Assembly: GCA_000827325.1 (NCBI GenBank)
Contig: KN832872.1
Span: 1,240,001 to 1,304,000 of the forward strand
Reading direction: 5' to 3'
Source of the DNA: Oidiodendron maius Zn
Lineage: Eukaryota; Ascomycota; Leotiomycetes; Myxotrichaceae
DNA: 64,000 nt
Part shown: positions 46,435-59,246 of the stretch, one piece after another
Layout of the letters: every line of letters begins with the position of its first letter
Position numbering within the stretch: the first letter of the stretch is position 1
Position numbers and translations under genes: made by a program
Notes under the pieces: model-generated
Told to the model about the DNA's origin: nothing
Seen by the model: the letters and a program-made list of their open reading frames with translations, nothing else
The model's database searches: none

Positions 46435-48327
46435 ATGGCAGGAGTCACAAACGGATCAGAGTTCGACTTCATTATTGTTGGAGGAGGCACTGCTGGTAAT
46501 GCGGTGGCCGGACGCCTTGCTGAAAATCCTAATGTTCGCATCCTAGTTGTTGAGGCTGGTCCCCAGAATCCTGAACTGATAGAAGATGTGACAACTCCAT
46601 CGAAGGCGTTTGGTCTTCGTGGTAGCAAGTACGACTGGGCATACAAGACTACTATGATCAAGCGCAACGACTACGAGCGTGTCGAGAAGCCGAATACCCG
46701 TGGCAAGGTCCTTGGTGGCAGCTCTTGTGCAAACTACTTTACTTGGATCCCAGGTTCCAAGGCAACCTTCGACGATTGGGAGGAATATGGTGGCCATGAG
46801 TGGACCTGGGACAGTTGTTACGAATACCTGCGCAAGTGTGCTACTTATCGAGACGATGAGAAGCTCTATCCCTCCGAGCTCAAGAAGATTGGTAGCGGAG
46901 GACCCCTCCAGATCTCCCATGCTGAGCTTGTTCCCGAGATGAAGCCATTCCGTGACGCCCTGACTTCTGCTTGGGTCTCTAAAGGCGAACCTCTGACGGA
47001 AGATATCTACTCGGGGGAGATGCATGGGCTTACACACTGCGTCGATAGCATTTACAAAGGCCAGCGCCAGGGTAGCTTCCTCTTCCTGCACAATAAGCCA
47101 AATGTAACTCTCCTTTCGGGCTTCCACTCCCAACGCCTGATAATTGATCGCGCTACACGAACCTGCACTGGCATATCCGTCATTGATCCGTCAACTGGCT
47201 CTCAATTTAGCCTGTACGCCAGCCGTGAAGTTATTCTATCCCAGGGAGTCTTCGAGACTCCTAAGCTCTTGATGCTAAGCGGTGTTGGGCCTGCCGCCGA
47301 ACTCGCCAAGCACAATATCGATGTCATCGTTGACTCTCCACACGTCGGCCGGAATCTTCTCGATCACCCCATTGTTCCTTTCGTCCTGCAAATCAAAGAT
47401 GGCTATGGCCTAGATGACCACCTTCTCCGTGCGGGTCCGGCTAATGACGCCGCCGTCGCTGCTTATCGTCGAGACAAGACTGGCCCGGTGGGATCTGGCC
47501 TCCTGGAATTGGTTGGATTCCCTCGTATTGACGAACGCTTGAACAGATACGCTGCCTACCGTGAAGCAAAGACAGCGAATGGAGGTCGAGATCCCTTCGG
47601 CCCTGCAGGACAGCCCCACTTTGAGCTCGACTTTGTCGGAATGTTTAGTACTGCCTTCCAGTGGCATTATCCTGTGCCAAGCCAGGGTAACTACATGACT
47701 GTTATAGTCGATCTTCTTCGCCCTGTATCCGAAGGCGGAGAGGTCAAGCTGAATAGCGCAGACCCACTTGAGCAGCCAAACATCAACCTGAACTTCTTCG
47801 CGGACGATCTAGATATCGTTGCCATGCGGGAGGGTGTTAGGTGGACATACGATGTCTTGAAGAATGGTGAGGGCTTCAAGGATATTGTCGTTGCTGAATA
47901 TCCTTGGAAGATGCCTCTTGAGTCTGACGAGGCCATGAACAAGGCCGTCTTGGAGCGAAGCCAAACTGGATTCCGTACGTTTTAGCTTCTACTCGTCTCA
48001 AACATAATACTAACCATGCCCTACTAGATCCTTGTGGTACTGCCCGTCTATCCAAGAGAATCAATCAAGGCGTCGTTGACTCTAAGCTGCGCGTCCATGG
48101 TATCAAGAATCTCAGTGTCATTGATGCATCCATCATGCCAGTCATTCCTGATTGCAGAATTCAAAACTCAGTGTACATGATTGGTGAGAAGGTGAGCATG
48201 GAGAGAATTCCCTATTATGAAAAATATAGCTAACGAACTGAATCAGGGAGCTGATATGATCAAGGCTCAGCATAAGGATTTTTACGAATCAAAAAATATT
48301 CCTTACTTTGTCCAGAGCAGACTCTAG
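46435..48327 (+). CDS. GMC-family FAD oxidoreductase with C-terminal PTS1 (SRL)
   Basis: Three exons (46435-47974, 48028-48191, 48247-48327) encode 594 aa. The ADP-binding fold FIIVGGGTAGNAVAGRL is at aa 12-28. GMC signature 1 is near KVLGGSSCANYFTW (aa 91-104) and signature 2 near SQGVFETPKLLMLSGVGP (about 265-282). The catalytic pair is His514 in FHPCGTARLS and Asn560 in CRIQNSVYM. There is no signal peptide. The last three residues are SRL, a canonical peroxisomal PTS1, so this is probably a peroxisomal oxidase or dehydrogenase making H2O2 from an alcohol-type substrate. The substrate cannot be told from sequence. The gene sits head to head with a catalase gene whose product ends ARL. Confidence 0.92.
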
Positions 48328-48854
48328 GTTATTGAGGAGGTTATACTTATACTAATATCTTGATTTGCATAATTATAAAATATCTCATAACAGCATTCCT
48401 ACTCTAAAGCCTTGAAGTTCGTTGCACGTCGTTCTATAAGAAGTGCAATTTCGTCTGGTCTTTTAGAAGTTAAGGTGAGATGCGTTCCATGACCTGTGAC
48501 GTTTTGTTGCACAACGCTCTTCAAACCTTTTTCCCCCCCTACAAATCTTTGAGAACTAGGAGCGAGTTGTGGACAAAATACTAACAAGTATTGTTTTTAT
48601 TAATATAATGAGGCTATTCCGCAGATATACGCACCTTAATAGTGCTGGTATACGTGACTCCTACGGTCCTCCAAATGTCTATGCTTCACAAGCAAAGCTG
48701 AAGAAACAGCAACTTCGGCATATCGAACATAATATGCTCAACTGAAGCAGCTTAATTTTACGGCTCTATTATAATTCTGCTACCCTCGACGTATGGGCTG
48801 ATGTAAAACTTGTTCACTCTCTTCGGCCGCACCTCCTAACACTGCGAGTAGAAG
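48328..48854. other. Convergent gap, GMC and GH81 3' ends
   Basis: About 530 bp of mostly AT-rich DNA lie between two converging genes. A 62-codon frame at 48399-48587 (-) has no recognisable similarity. I see nothing else. Confidence 0.4.
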
Positions 48855-51083
48855 TCAGCTGTAGCCTTTGAGAAGGGTGGAAATATAGTTGATCATACTA
48901 GCAGCGACTACTAAATACCATGTCTGGCTAGCCCCTCCATCTAACAATGACATGTCGAAATTTGGTTGGCTAAAGAACTTCCATGCGGTTATGGGATCAA
49001 TGGTTGCGAAGTTGCCGTAGAGAACTCCCCTCCATCCTCCAGCAACAGAATCTACCCGTCCATTTGAAAAGAATGTATTCCATTCTTCCATCACAAACTT
49101 CGCCTTCCTTGTAAGGGTAGAATATGGTAGCAGAGGTAGCATATGTATGCCTTGAATATACTCGATATTCATGCCAAAGTAGGTTGTGTGGTCAATTTTG
49201 TTTTCGAATAGGATACCTGCAACCTTGTTCCCGATAAAATTCGCGGGTTCTGTGGTATTGTCGCTCGTATAGAGATAGTACTTTTCCAGTGAACGTGCTG
49301 TAATAGCAAGTTGCATATTTCCCCTAGCTTCCATGTTGCTATCTCCAACAACATTTCCCCACATTTTGAGAGAGTAAGCGGACATTGCATCTTCTGAAGA
49401 AGATTCCTGGTCTTTTCCATCGGCAGATTCGTAGAGACCATGCGCCCAAGAGTGGCCATGATACCAGTCAAAGTTCCGGCTGACAGGAAAGAAATGGTCT
49501 TCTGTAGAGGGGTTTGCAATATCCCTGACGAGAGTATTTACGAAAGCCTTATTTGCCAGAACCCAGCTGGGATCTAAGTACCCTATCACTGCAGCGGTGT
49601 AGATAAAATATCCGTAATGGAAATGGTGATCGTTATAATACGTATTTCCGAAATCAGCATTCAAATCGCCAGTCACATATGAGGCGCTGGAGACAATACC
49701 ACCCCAGCCAGTTTCGTAAACTAGAGGATATCGTTGTTTATTGGCCGCAAAGACCGCAAAGGCGATCTGGAGTTTACTTAAGCCAACTCGCGCCGCTGCT
49801 ACATCACGTAGGAGGTCGTGCATAGTGTATACAATCCCGGCAAATTTTGCCAAAGCCTAGACAATATAAGCAAATGATCGGTGTCATATCACATCATCTA
49901 GAATTACCTTGCCGCTGAAGTAAATTGAATCGAGGTTGGCCTGTTGTCTCATATCTTGCGAAATTTCGCTTGCAGCTATACTATGAATGGTTGAGACGGC
50001 AGTAGTTGAGAGTACTCCATTTTGTCCAAATGAGCCACTCCACGGAGCAAAGCCCATACTAGTCGGAAGGCTCTCGATAAGGGTCCAAGAGTCAGCAACG
50101 ATAGCAGTCGCTATGCCCTTTGTTGTAGTGTTGAGTTGCACGTTAGTGACACCAGACCGAGTATCAGGGGAGAATGATTCAATGTGATGGGGAAGTGCAA
50201 ACATAGTGAGTTTTATGTCCGTCAGGCCCGCCTTTTCAAATGACAAGGTATATGCCCCTCTGATCCCACTTGTTTGGCCAGACAGTCTCACATTAGTGGG
50301 ATAAACACCACATGACGAGTCGTAGAGTTGTTCCGCGGCTTGTCCCAGGGAGTTACCTATTGGTAGCTTGGCAACCTGGAGTATTCCCTTGAAACTGGAA
50401 GACGACTGTGCCAGTGTTTTGCTATCGAGGTTGAGATCAAATGTATTGCCAACAAGAGAATACGCATAGAGGAGCCATGTTTTCCCATCCTCAAGTTTGA
50501 CCACATACTTCGTAACCCCTGGCTTGGGAGGCGATCGAGCCTTGGTAATAGACTGAAAAAAGACGCCAGTCTGCAGAACCGGAATTGCTCCATTGTAGAT
50601 TCCTGTAACAAAACCCATGCCCTGCACTAGCGGAAATGTGACGGCGGGTGAAGCGCCTGTGTATGGCAGCAGGTTTACATGCGCGGAAAAAGCAGAAATG
50701 GAATCAATAGTAATGGATGTGGACGCCCCAATCTCAGCAGCAGACAGAACAAGGGATTGAATCCCTATGGGATTGATGAAATACTGAGCCGGGCTAGCAT
50801 CTGGATTTGGCCCGAACACTTTCTGGTTCTCATCGACATGCTGAATTGACATGCCCCAACTTCCTGAGGTGCCTCTACCTTTGGCCCAAGCTACTGAGTA
50901 CGGATGTGTCCACGTCGCACATGTCTGGCTGCCCAAAAAGAAATTAGCATAGAATTTGTTTGTCCCAATGGGTGATCCTTGTGGCACAATGCCGAGTCGG
51001 GCAACTGGATGGTCAGTACGGGTGCTGAAGACCGCCGGTGGCGCTTCTGTAGACACCGGCTGGAAGATATTACTCGAAACCAT
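48855..51083 (-). CDS. GH81 endo-1,3-beta-glucanase
   Basis: Two exons (51083-49908, 49856-48855) encode 725 aa. The N-terminal beta-sandwich begins FQPVSTEAPPAVF and HPVARLGIVPQG. The (alpha/alpha)6 catalytic part shows GDLNADFGNTYYNDHHFHYGY, FDWYHGHSWAHGLY, QESSSEDAMSAYSLKMWG with the conserved Glu cluster, and VMEEWNTFF. The enzyme cuts beta-1,3-glucan internally, in wall remodelling or septum dissolution. No signal peptide is seen at the first ATG, and a TATA-like element lies just upstream. It therefore resembles the intracellular Acf2/Eng2 type rather than secreted Eng1. A missed upstream exon encoding a signal peptide is possible. Confidence 0.9.
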
Positions 51084-51534
51084 AGTGGCGGTCACGAGGA
51101 AGCGGGCCTTCCTCCAAGTGCGATTGTGTGTGATATAAATCAGAACTTGCCACTCTGATCACTGCATGCTTGATCGAGGTGACTGTTACGCTGGATGACA
51201 GAACCCGTATTATCAAGTCGACAATATAGGGAGCAAGCGCGGTTTCCAAACACAGAAAGAATAGCGGCGAAACCCACGCGAGTTGCACCTAACTTCCCAG
51301 GCAACCCCGCCTCACACCCTCCGATTAGATTCTTTCTGGTTGCGTGTCCTCCATTCGTAAACATATACTGTCGTTTGATAATGCCGACTGATGGTGCAGT
51401 AGGACTTCTTCTGGACTCGATATTCCGAGTATCACAAATCTGGGCGTAGTGAGTTCCGGAATATTAAATTTCACTCAAAACAAATAAAATGAGGAAATGA
51501 AAAGACCGTTAATTCTATTTCTAATATTTCACAT
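51084..51534. promoter_or_regulatory. GH81 promoter region and UTP14 3' end
   Basis: A TATA-like ATTTATATC on the minus strand (51131-51139) lies about 50 nt before the GH81 ATG. The rest, to 51534, shows no gene and includes the UTP14 3' UTR. Confidence 0.45.
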
Positions 51535-54463
51535 CTACAGGGAGGGTTTTGACATTGGTGCAATAATGCCTTGTCTTACTAGGAGACGGGGCTTCGTAGC
51601 ATCCTGGAATGTCTCCTTTGTCCCCCACTCTGGGCCTACAGGTAAACGTAGGGATCTCTCATATTGCTGCCGGGTCTCAAAAGGATGCGGAAGGGTTACA
51701 GCGAGGTATTTCCTGTTCTAGTCATCATCAGCATGAGGTGCCAACCTCACCAAAGGCAGGGGACTTGTGTCTTACCTTCTTGACGCGCTTTTCATTGATA
51801 ATCACCCGATCAAGCTTCGCATCTTTCCGATTCTGCTCCTTAACCCCCTCGGTTCTCGTCAAGAACCTTCCCTTATTCCGAGCACGTTCCTTTTTGGTTA
51901 AACCTTCTCCTGTCCAGCTGCCCCATCCAGGTAATGTGTTGTCAACAATCTTCTCCTCATCGTCTTCAATAATCTGTCTCTTTTCTGCCTCGAATTCGCC
52001 CACAACATCGGCTCCAGCAAAAGCTCTCTTGACCAATTCCTGGTCTCGAATTGCGAAGGAAAGTTGAGGAGCAGTATCATCAGCGCTCTCATCAGATGAC
52101 ATATCTAATATTGATAATTTCTTGGCGTCCTTCTTGGGCTTGGATTTGGTCGCGATGAGTGCGGCTTGCGATACATCGAGTTCTTCTATGTCAATAGCAT
52201 TACTTCTGGCGTGTCGACGTCTTGTGGCCTCTGCATCGCTTATAGTTGTTGGTTTGGATCCAGCCTTCGACCACGCTCCACCCCCAGAACTAGTTTCCAG
52301 TTCGTTCCCCGGGGTTGGCAATATAAGAGGTTTGGAGTAACCACTTCTTTTATGCTTCTGAGGTGAGTTCGTAGCGACATTAGAGCCGCTTTCAGCGACA
52401 TGAGATTTCAACTCAACGCTTCCACCTTCTTCGCCAGAATATAACGGCTCTTCAAAATCATTCTGTCTCCAAATATTTACCTCCTCCCCCTCCTTGATTT
52501 TGGAAGGCCCAAAAGCTCTTCGTCCAACTTTGGAGTCCTCTCCATCCTCACTGGGCGACTCTTCTCCTGCTAGCTCCCTGCGAAGCTCCTCCACCATAGC
52601 ATCGTTCTCTTTCTTTCTAGCCGCATCAGCTTTAAGCATGAACTTCATGTTCGCCAATTTTGATCCTAGAGCAGAACGGCCTTCTGCACTTGTATCGTTC
52701 AACTTATTTAAGTTGCGAAGGAGCTTCGCCTGCTCCACATCACTGCCTTGGTCACTACGAACGTCGTCGGAGCTTTCGGAATCGTCTTTGAATTCCCTTC
52801 TGACATTTCTACCTTCCACTCTCTTCCTAAGCTCCTCGTCTCTTCTTGCCATCTCAGTGACTCCGGCTCTAGCGTCTTCATCCCAAGCGGCGCGGCCAGT
52901 CTCTTTTGTAGACTTGGCCCACTTACTCGCTCTATGTTTCGCTCCCATACGCTCCTGCGCTCGCTTGCGATCTCGCGCCTCTAATTCATCCTCAGAAGGC
53001 ACATAACCTCCCTCAGCTAGAGCCTGCTGGTGAAGCCGCTCCTCTTTCTCCCGCTGCTTGCGATGAACCTTGCGATACGACTTGCTTTTAATCTTTTTAA
53101 TACGCTTTGACTTGGCTTCTTCTCGAAAGAGAAGCTCGCGAGCCATCCGTAGTTGATCTCTTCGCGTTTTAACTTCTTCAACCGTCATCTGTTTGGTCTC
53201 CAGGTCCTCGAATTCCCGAATACGATGCTCATCATCCCTCCCATTCACAGTAGCGAGACCACTTTCTTCTAAGATATTCTGGATTGTGGCCTCCAATTCA
53301 TTGAACGGTTTGGAATTCCCCGTAGGCTGAAGCCGGCAGTTTTCATGAGCTGAAGCAATATCGTTGTCTGGAAGAGGGAATATTAAGTGGTCGGCTCGGC
53401 GGTTGTGCTTTACTGTATCTGTCCACCTCTCTAGTGTCTGTTTAGTCTTTTCATATGCTGCGTTTCGATCCAGACGATCTTGCTGCCTCTTCGCTAGCGG
53501 AACATCTAGCCTTTTCGAGCTTTTCCGGCCCCCGTCCCCGTTTGAATCAGATTCGAGAAATTTCAGGGATTTCTTGACATTGGGGTCTTTTATCGTAGGT
53601 AACACCAAGTCCTCCAGAGTTAGTTTCGTTTTAGACGTGAGTCCAAAACTTGAAGGTCTACTATATTCATTCGTGCTTGAATGGTCAATTGGTGCTTGGC
53701 TCAAAACATCGGTCTGCGGAAGTCTCGCAATGAGGTCTTGCAGTTCAGCTTGCTTGGCTTGAACGGTAATTTCGTCATCGTCCGCAGATGATATTGAAGA
53801 CTCGTCGTCTGTGTCCTCGCTCTCATCAACTTGTTCGTCGCTCGAATCTTCTTCGGCATCACGATCTTTGCCGTCTGCCATATCCTCACCACTCTCTTCA
53901 GTGGCGTCCAACATCGTAGCCAAATCAACTGCATCCTCACCTAGGTCCCCCTCTTCTAGCTCTGAATCTGACTCTTCCCCTCCGTCGTCTTCATCCAAGT
54001 CCACGTCTTTGGTCCGAAACTGCGGCTTCCTCTCCTTTTTTTGACTGGAACTACCCGAGAATCCAAACCCCTGGAATCTTTCCTCATCGCTCTCCCCGAA
54101 CGCCTCATCACTGTCAAGGTCACTGTCATCGTCGCTGTCCACGTGGCCTAGCTTCCACTCATGGCCCTCACTGTCACTTCCTCCAACTGCATCTAGCCCG
54201 TCAAATCGTCCTCCTGGCTCTTTGCGTAGTTTTTTTGTAGAAATTTCAAGGTCTTCATCATAAATCCCTTCATCTTCGTCATGCGGGCGCTTTTTAGATC
54301 GATTATCTCCTTCGCTCACACCGAGCCGATGTTGTCGTATCTTGAGCTTATCAGTGTGTTGGTGGGAGGCGATGGCAAAAGCATCGAGAGATCTTTTCTT
54401 TGATTGAGATTTGGCTTTGGCCTTGTTCGACGGGCCGCCGCCGTGAGACTGTCTTCGTGGCAT
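51535..54463 (-). CDS. utp14: U3 snoRNP-associated protein Utp14
   Basis: Two exons (54463-51776, 51717-51535) encode 956 aa. The protein begins MPRRQSHGGGPSNKAKAKSQ and has long acidic runs (about aa 90-280), then the Utp14 core with LPLAKRQQDRLDRNAAYEKT, KRIKKIKSKSYRKVHRKQR and LPGWGSWTGEG. The last exon restores the family's C-terminus: VKKNRKYLAVTLPHPF then ETRQQYERSLRLPVGPEW. Utp14 belongs to the small-subunit processome and activates the helicase Dhr1 in 18S rRNA maturation. The acceptor TAG before AAC was chosen because the neighbouring CAG shifts the frame. Confidence 0.93.
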
Positions 54464-54656
54464 AATTCGGACTTCCAGGGTCTGCGCAAAGATTACTCTG
54501 TATCTTCTGTTCAAGTGTATCGATAACGAAACTTTCTTTAATTTTTTGGCGGGGCCGCGGCAACCACAAACGCGCTTAAACATGGCTTACAGGGGTGCAA
54601 CATAATCTTCATTTTGCTGGCAAGCGACCATTTTAACCTCAAACCCATTTAAGACC

Positions 54657-55022
54657 ATGAAGCCCACACAGCCGCTTCTGAAGAAAATCTCTCGACTCGC
54701 TTTGACTACAAAGCAAGTGAATAAAGGGTTCTACAAAGGAACCGGAACGGGCTCCACCGGCCGGCATACAAAACATGGTGGGTATATCATAGAATGGGAT
54801 AAAGTGAGGACATATGTTGTGCCTAAGAATCTCAAAGACTTCAAGGTATGGAGATGCCATCAGGCTGCCTAAAGATTGTAGGTGCTAATTGATGTATAGC
54901 TCACACCTTTTGTCACAAACCGAATGCCATCTACTAGAGGACGATTTGAAGGGGATCCACGGGGGGCTTTAAGCGGAGCAGCATATCTGACGCGCTGGAA
55001 AGTCGAGAATGGAGAGGACTGA
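54657..55022 (+). CDS. mrpl27: Mitochondrial large ribosomal subunit protein mL41 (MRPL27)
   Basis: Two exons (54657-54845, 54900-55022) encode 103 aa. Family motifs are [24 protein letters not shown], a basic loop that contacts r[20 protein letters not shown] across the splice, and [10 protein letters not shown] at the end. It is part of the mitochondrial 54S subunit. The gene lies 193 bp from UTP14 on the opposite strand, so the two share a compact divergent promoter that pairs cytosolic and mitochondrial ribosome biogenesis. Confidence 0.93.
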
Positions 55023-55574
55023 GCGGTGTATTATACTTCACCCGATATTTTGGCGCCTACAAAGGTCTGGAGAAATCCCGATGGGATTCCTAGCTTTTGT
55101 GGATTGTAGCAAGGCGTGGCGTTGACATGTGTATACTATTGTTAGAAGTGATGGACTGGAATTGCGACGGCAATGCGGCCCAGTTCATGAAGTGTGAGGC
55201 AAATTCCAAGAGAGGCTGTTCTGAAGTATTTGTACCAGATTTGAACAGGATACTTGTTGTACAAAATAAGACTTCTCGCAGTACAATACAATATGACACC
55301 GGAAACCACGTTATAGCATATTAACAGAAAGAGGCGTCCCTTAAGCCAACTGGGCTAGCAACATACACCGTACTAGAAAAGTTACGTAGTTTAGAATTTG
55401 GTTTCACACTAATTGGCTTGAGCCTCAAAATTACACAAAGAGAGAGCACTTGTGGTTCGTCATTTCTTATTTCTTTATCGTTATCTCTATTACTGCATGA
55501 TCTTCCTGTGCAAGAATTTAAGTCGTCCTCTATTATAACGAGCATAATATACATACAGTCTATGGACGAAAATC
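55023..55574. other. Convergent gap, mL41 and HUL5 3' ends
   Basis: About 550 bp contain no recognisable gene. Opposite-strand 70-codon frames at 55090-55324 mirror each other and look random. 3' UTRs of both genes are expected. Confidence 0.4.
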
Positions 55575-58500
55575 CTAACTGAGGTCGAAACCTGCTCCTG
55601 AGTTGACCGCATACAAGAGTTTCTCTCTTAGCGTCCTCGCAGTCGAATATCTCGGAAGTTTTAATAAGTTCACGCATGTACTTGTACTTGGTAGCCGATC
55701 CTCATCACTACCGGCGTCTCGAATGCTGAACACCGGATTCAATTGGGAGAATCCCAACAGAGGAGCCCGAGGAGTAGAAGTCACATACTTTAAGACCTTT
55801 CGACGATCCGAGTCGTCCAGTTCTTTCATTACCTGCCAGAAAAGTTGGACTGTTGAATGCTCGAGACCATCGTCTCCAATCTGATAGACACCACCATAAG
55901 AAGTATTCCGTCTCAGATCGTCGACATCAATTTCCGAAGAGTCTCCACCAATGAGAGTCTGAAGTTCGGCCTGGTTAAACATGGAAAGCCAAGATGGCTT
56001 GATGATTTCCCCCAGACCTTTGAGGAAAGCTTGAGTCTGGAGATATGGTTGCACTTGTAGTCGATGTCGTGCGACATACGAGACATAGAGTGGACGGTTT
56101 TCATTCGTAACAGGAGTGTTTGATCCATTCGGCATGAGTTCTCTGGTAACGGTCTGCGTTGGCGAGTCAGGCAAGGAGATTGTATCGGTAATGGTGAAGT
56201 CTAGAGCAAAGTCCTCTACATTGCCGGGATAATTTTTTAGCTTTAGGAGACCTTGATAAAGACCCTCATCTAGGTCACGAAGGTCGTTGATGTTAGCACG
56301 GTACCCTGACTCTGAGCTAGTAGTTCCTGATGCAGCCCATTTGAGGAGGAAGAAGCCTGCAAAGCCGATGTCAACGAGTATGCCCTCATACAAGCATTTT
56401 CCAACAATTCTACCCAGGAACTCATAATGTCTTAGGAGGTCCTTGATATTTTCTTTCCACTCTAAAGATGATTCGGTCAGACCTGCCTGCCTTAAGAATT
56501 CTTTCCTCTCGTCGAGGCTCGATGGATTTGGGTAAAGGAGATTCTGGTCATTGGTAATGAAGAGGTTTGCACCGCGATCTGTTCGAAATGCCTCGTTTGT
56601 GACACTGGTCAAGAATTCCTTTGTCACACCCCCGCCATCAATACCAGCTTCAACTGTATCAAATTTGTCGACGAAAGTAATTTGAATAGGTTCTTTCAGC
56701 CCATCTCCTAGTTCATAAAATTGATCAAATGCATCTTCGAAAAGCTGATCGCGACGAATTTTGGCGTGATGCCTGCCTAAAACCTCACGACCCGCAGTCC
56801 TGCTCCCCTGGATCATGGCATTCTGTACCATGGACATGCGCCAAATATCTGGGTCTGCGTTACCACCCCGTCTTCGAGTTTGGTCGAGAAGTACAAACTG
56901 GCGAAATATCTGGACCCGAGTCTCGAAAGGAATGCTAAATGGCATATTCTGTAAAACTTCTAGTCTCGGTCCAATTGCAGCGAGTACCTTCTTTCGAGCG
57001 ACTTTTTGTTGCTGTCTCCTCAGCATTTCGATCTGCTGGGCTCGTCGTGGCATGGCCATGCCCACAAAGTTCATACTTTCCCCAGTCATTATACTCTGGT
57101 CGTCATCGCCATCGCCATCATCCCCATCTTCGCCGACTTCATGCTGTCTTTCCTCTTCCATAACGACGGCAACAATAAAGCCTTCCATATCAAATCTTGA
57201 GGTCATTAACCAGTGATCTTTTGATAAAAACGGCCGTCTCGAGTCTCGCTGGTAAAGCATCCGCATTACTCCAGTGACAATTGTCCTTACATAATTGAAC
57301 GTCATTCCGGCAATACCTGCGAACGGGCGGTGGGTTGTGCGTTTCGCAATCCTTTCCGTTTCATTGGTATGAAATCTTGATGGAGCGACATGTGTTCCAA
57401 AATATGTCCCAAGGCTACCTTCAATTGTCTGTTGATCTTCCTCTGACAACTCTCCAGCATTATAGTACGTCGTAAACGCTAAATTCTTCAAGAAAATTGT
57501 AAGTTGTTTGATATCCTGGAGGGGAAGCGCACTTTCGCGAATGCGAGATATTGGTCCGTTTTCTGGCTCAAGATCTTCAGCACCACCACTTAAAAATTCC
57601 TCGTCATCAGTAAATCTGAGCACAAATGCATAGAGCTCTAGGAACAACAAGATGGTTCGCCAATCCCGATCCTTAGTAATATCACTTGATGTTAGAGGAC
57701 CCGGCTGTACCTGTGATCGCAATATGGGCAAGGCAGACTTCGAGTCACCTCTGATCGTGCAAAATGTATTGGTTAGTCTCATGATTTGCCAAAAGAACTT
57801 TAAAGCTGGAACTTGAGCACCAGACTCAGTTGTCATTGAACCCAAATAAAGCCACATTCGAATTTCATCCCCACGGTGAGGGAATATTCTTAAGAGAGTC
57901 AGCGCATAACTTGCTAGGAGGCTTGCATCTTCCTCCCCAGCAGCAGACGCCTTTGCGTAGTCAATATTGAATTTGGCTAGTAGGCTGGTAATGCTAGCCT
58001 GGTTGACGAGCGAGGCAAGCTGGTCTTTAACGAAGGGTGGTAGCGGTGGTAATATCAAACTTTTGGCATCTTCGCTATCCCTGGATTCTGGTAAAGGCTC
58101 AATACCTGCAATATCAATGCGACCAACAATGTCGCTAGATGAACTTGATATTTGGAGAGACAGTGCTCTTAGAAACTCGGGCTCTTGACTATTTCGCTGC
58201 TGGAGACGATGCAGTGCTATAAAGTGGGCGAGAAGCCAGAGTCGACTATTCGACGCAATGTGATCGGCTACGCCGCTTGAAAATTCTCGAGCCAATGCTC
58301 TAGAAAGAGCATCGACATTTACGATCGCTGCTAACTGATCTAGATGGCCTAGCAAATTTTCCAAGTAAGGCGTCGTTAAAAACTGTGCGGACAGAGCAGC
58401 GTATGCACTTAGGACTATATCGTCTGGGAACCGTTAGCAGGATGTACAAGATGGGCCATCTGTGGGAAATATATGCGCCATGGATATACTCACTGTTATG

Positions 58501-59246
58501 GCCAACAAGCGGGGCTCGGACTGCAGTCAGTATGAGGTCCAGGTCCCGAACTCCGGATGAATTGGCGGCTAATAGGGCGGACAGATAGCTGTAGTAGGTT
58601 TGGGAAAGGCTTTGGAAGGCATGCTCATATTGCTTGATGATAGCTATTAACAGCTGTAGCAAAGAACTTGAGTTCTCCGGTAGAAGGCTGGACAAATATT
58701 AGTATTTACCACCATCATCTGATAGATACATAATCAAACTTATGGCCAAAGCTTGACTTACTCTTGAAGAGCGGCAAGTGTGACTCTGGAGAGTGGCGCA
58801 ACCTGCTGCTCAATATCTTGATGGGCTAGAAAAGGCATGTAGCCCAAAGTAGATATCTTCTCACTAAGAGCTATTAATCTGTTAATATCGTCCTTCCGCC
58901 GGCGGTTGAAAAAAGCTATTAGGAGCCGTGTCTTCTGGACGAGCCATTCACCCGCTCCTGCAGAGCCGGTATCCGCCACATCCGTCTCGTCGAAAAGTGC
59001 ACGTCGTGACTCGGCCAAATCACTCCTAACTTTATGCCCTCTCCAAGTCCTCTGTATTCGTTTTGAGGCATTCAGACGATCTCGTTCCTGTTGTCGCTGC
59101 AGCCTCTCCTGCTGAGCATTCGCAACCGTCTTCTGGGTACCCGAGGCCGAGGGTGTCCAGGAGCTTGCAGCAAAAGGATTTATATTCTGACCAGAAAGGT
59201 TGACCTGGCGGGGGCGACGTGAACTACCACTGAAGGTCTGAAACAT
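55575..59246 (-). CDS. hul5: HECT E3/E4 ubiquitin ligase Hul5 (UBE3B/UBE3C family)
   Basis: Three exons (59246-58762, 58687-58494, 58414-55575) encode 1172 aa. Near the N-terminus an IQ motif, ASKRIQRTWRGHKVR, is visible at about aa 70. A helical middle region leads to the HECT domain (about aa 800-1172), with ITFVDKFDTVEAGIDGGGVTKEF and the catalytic Cys in STSTCVNLLKLP. The protein ends EKLLYAVNSGAGFDLS, the usual HECT tail. Hul5 extends ubiquitin chains on proteasome-bound or misfolded cytosolic proteins. The open frame runs upstream to 59411, but MFQTFSGSSRRPRQ at 59246 is the usual family start. Confidence 0.93.

Noticed and set aside
46543-47133. 196-codon open frame antisense to the GMC gene
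   Set aside because: Shadow of the FAD-binding domain coding sequence.
55090-55324. Paired 70-codon frames on opposite strands
   Set aside because: No similarity or gene structure; they lie in a convergent 3' gap.
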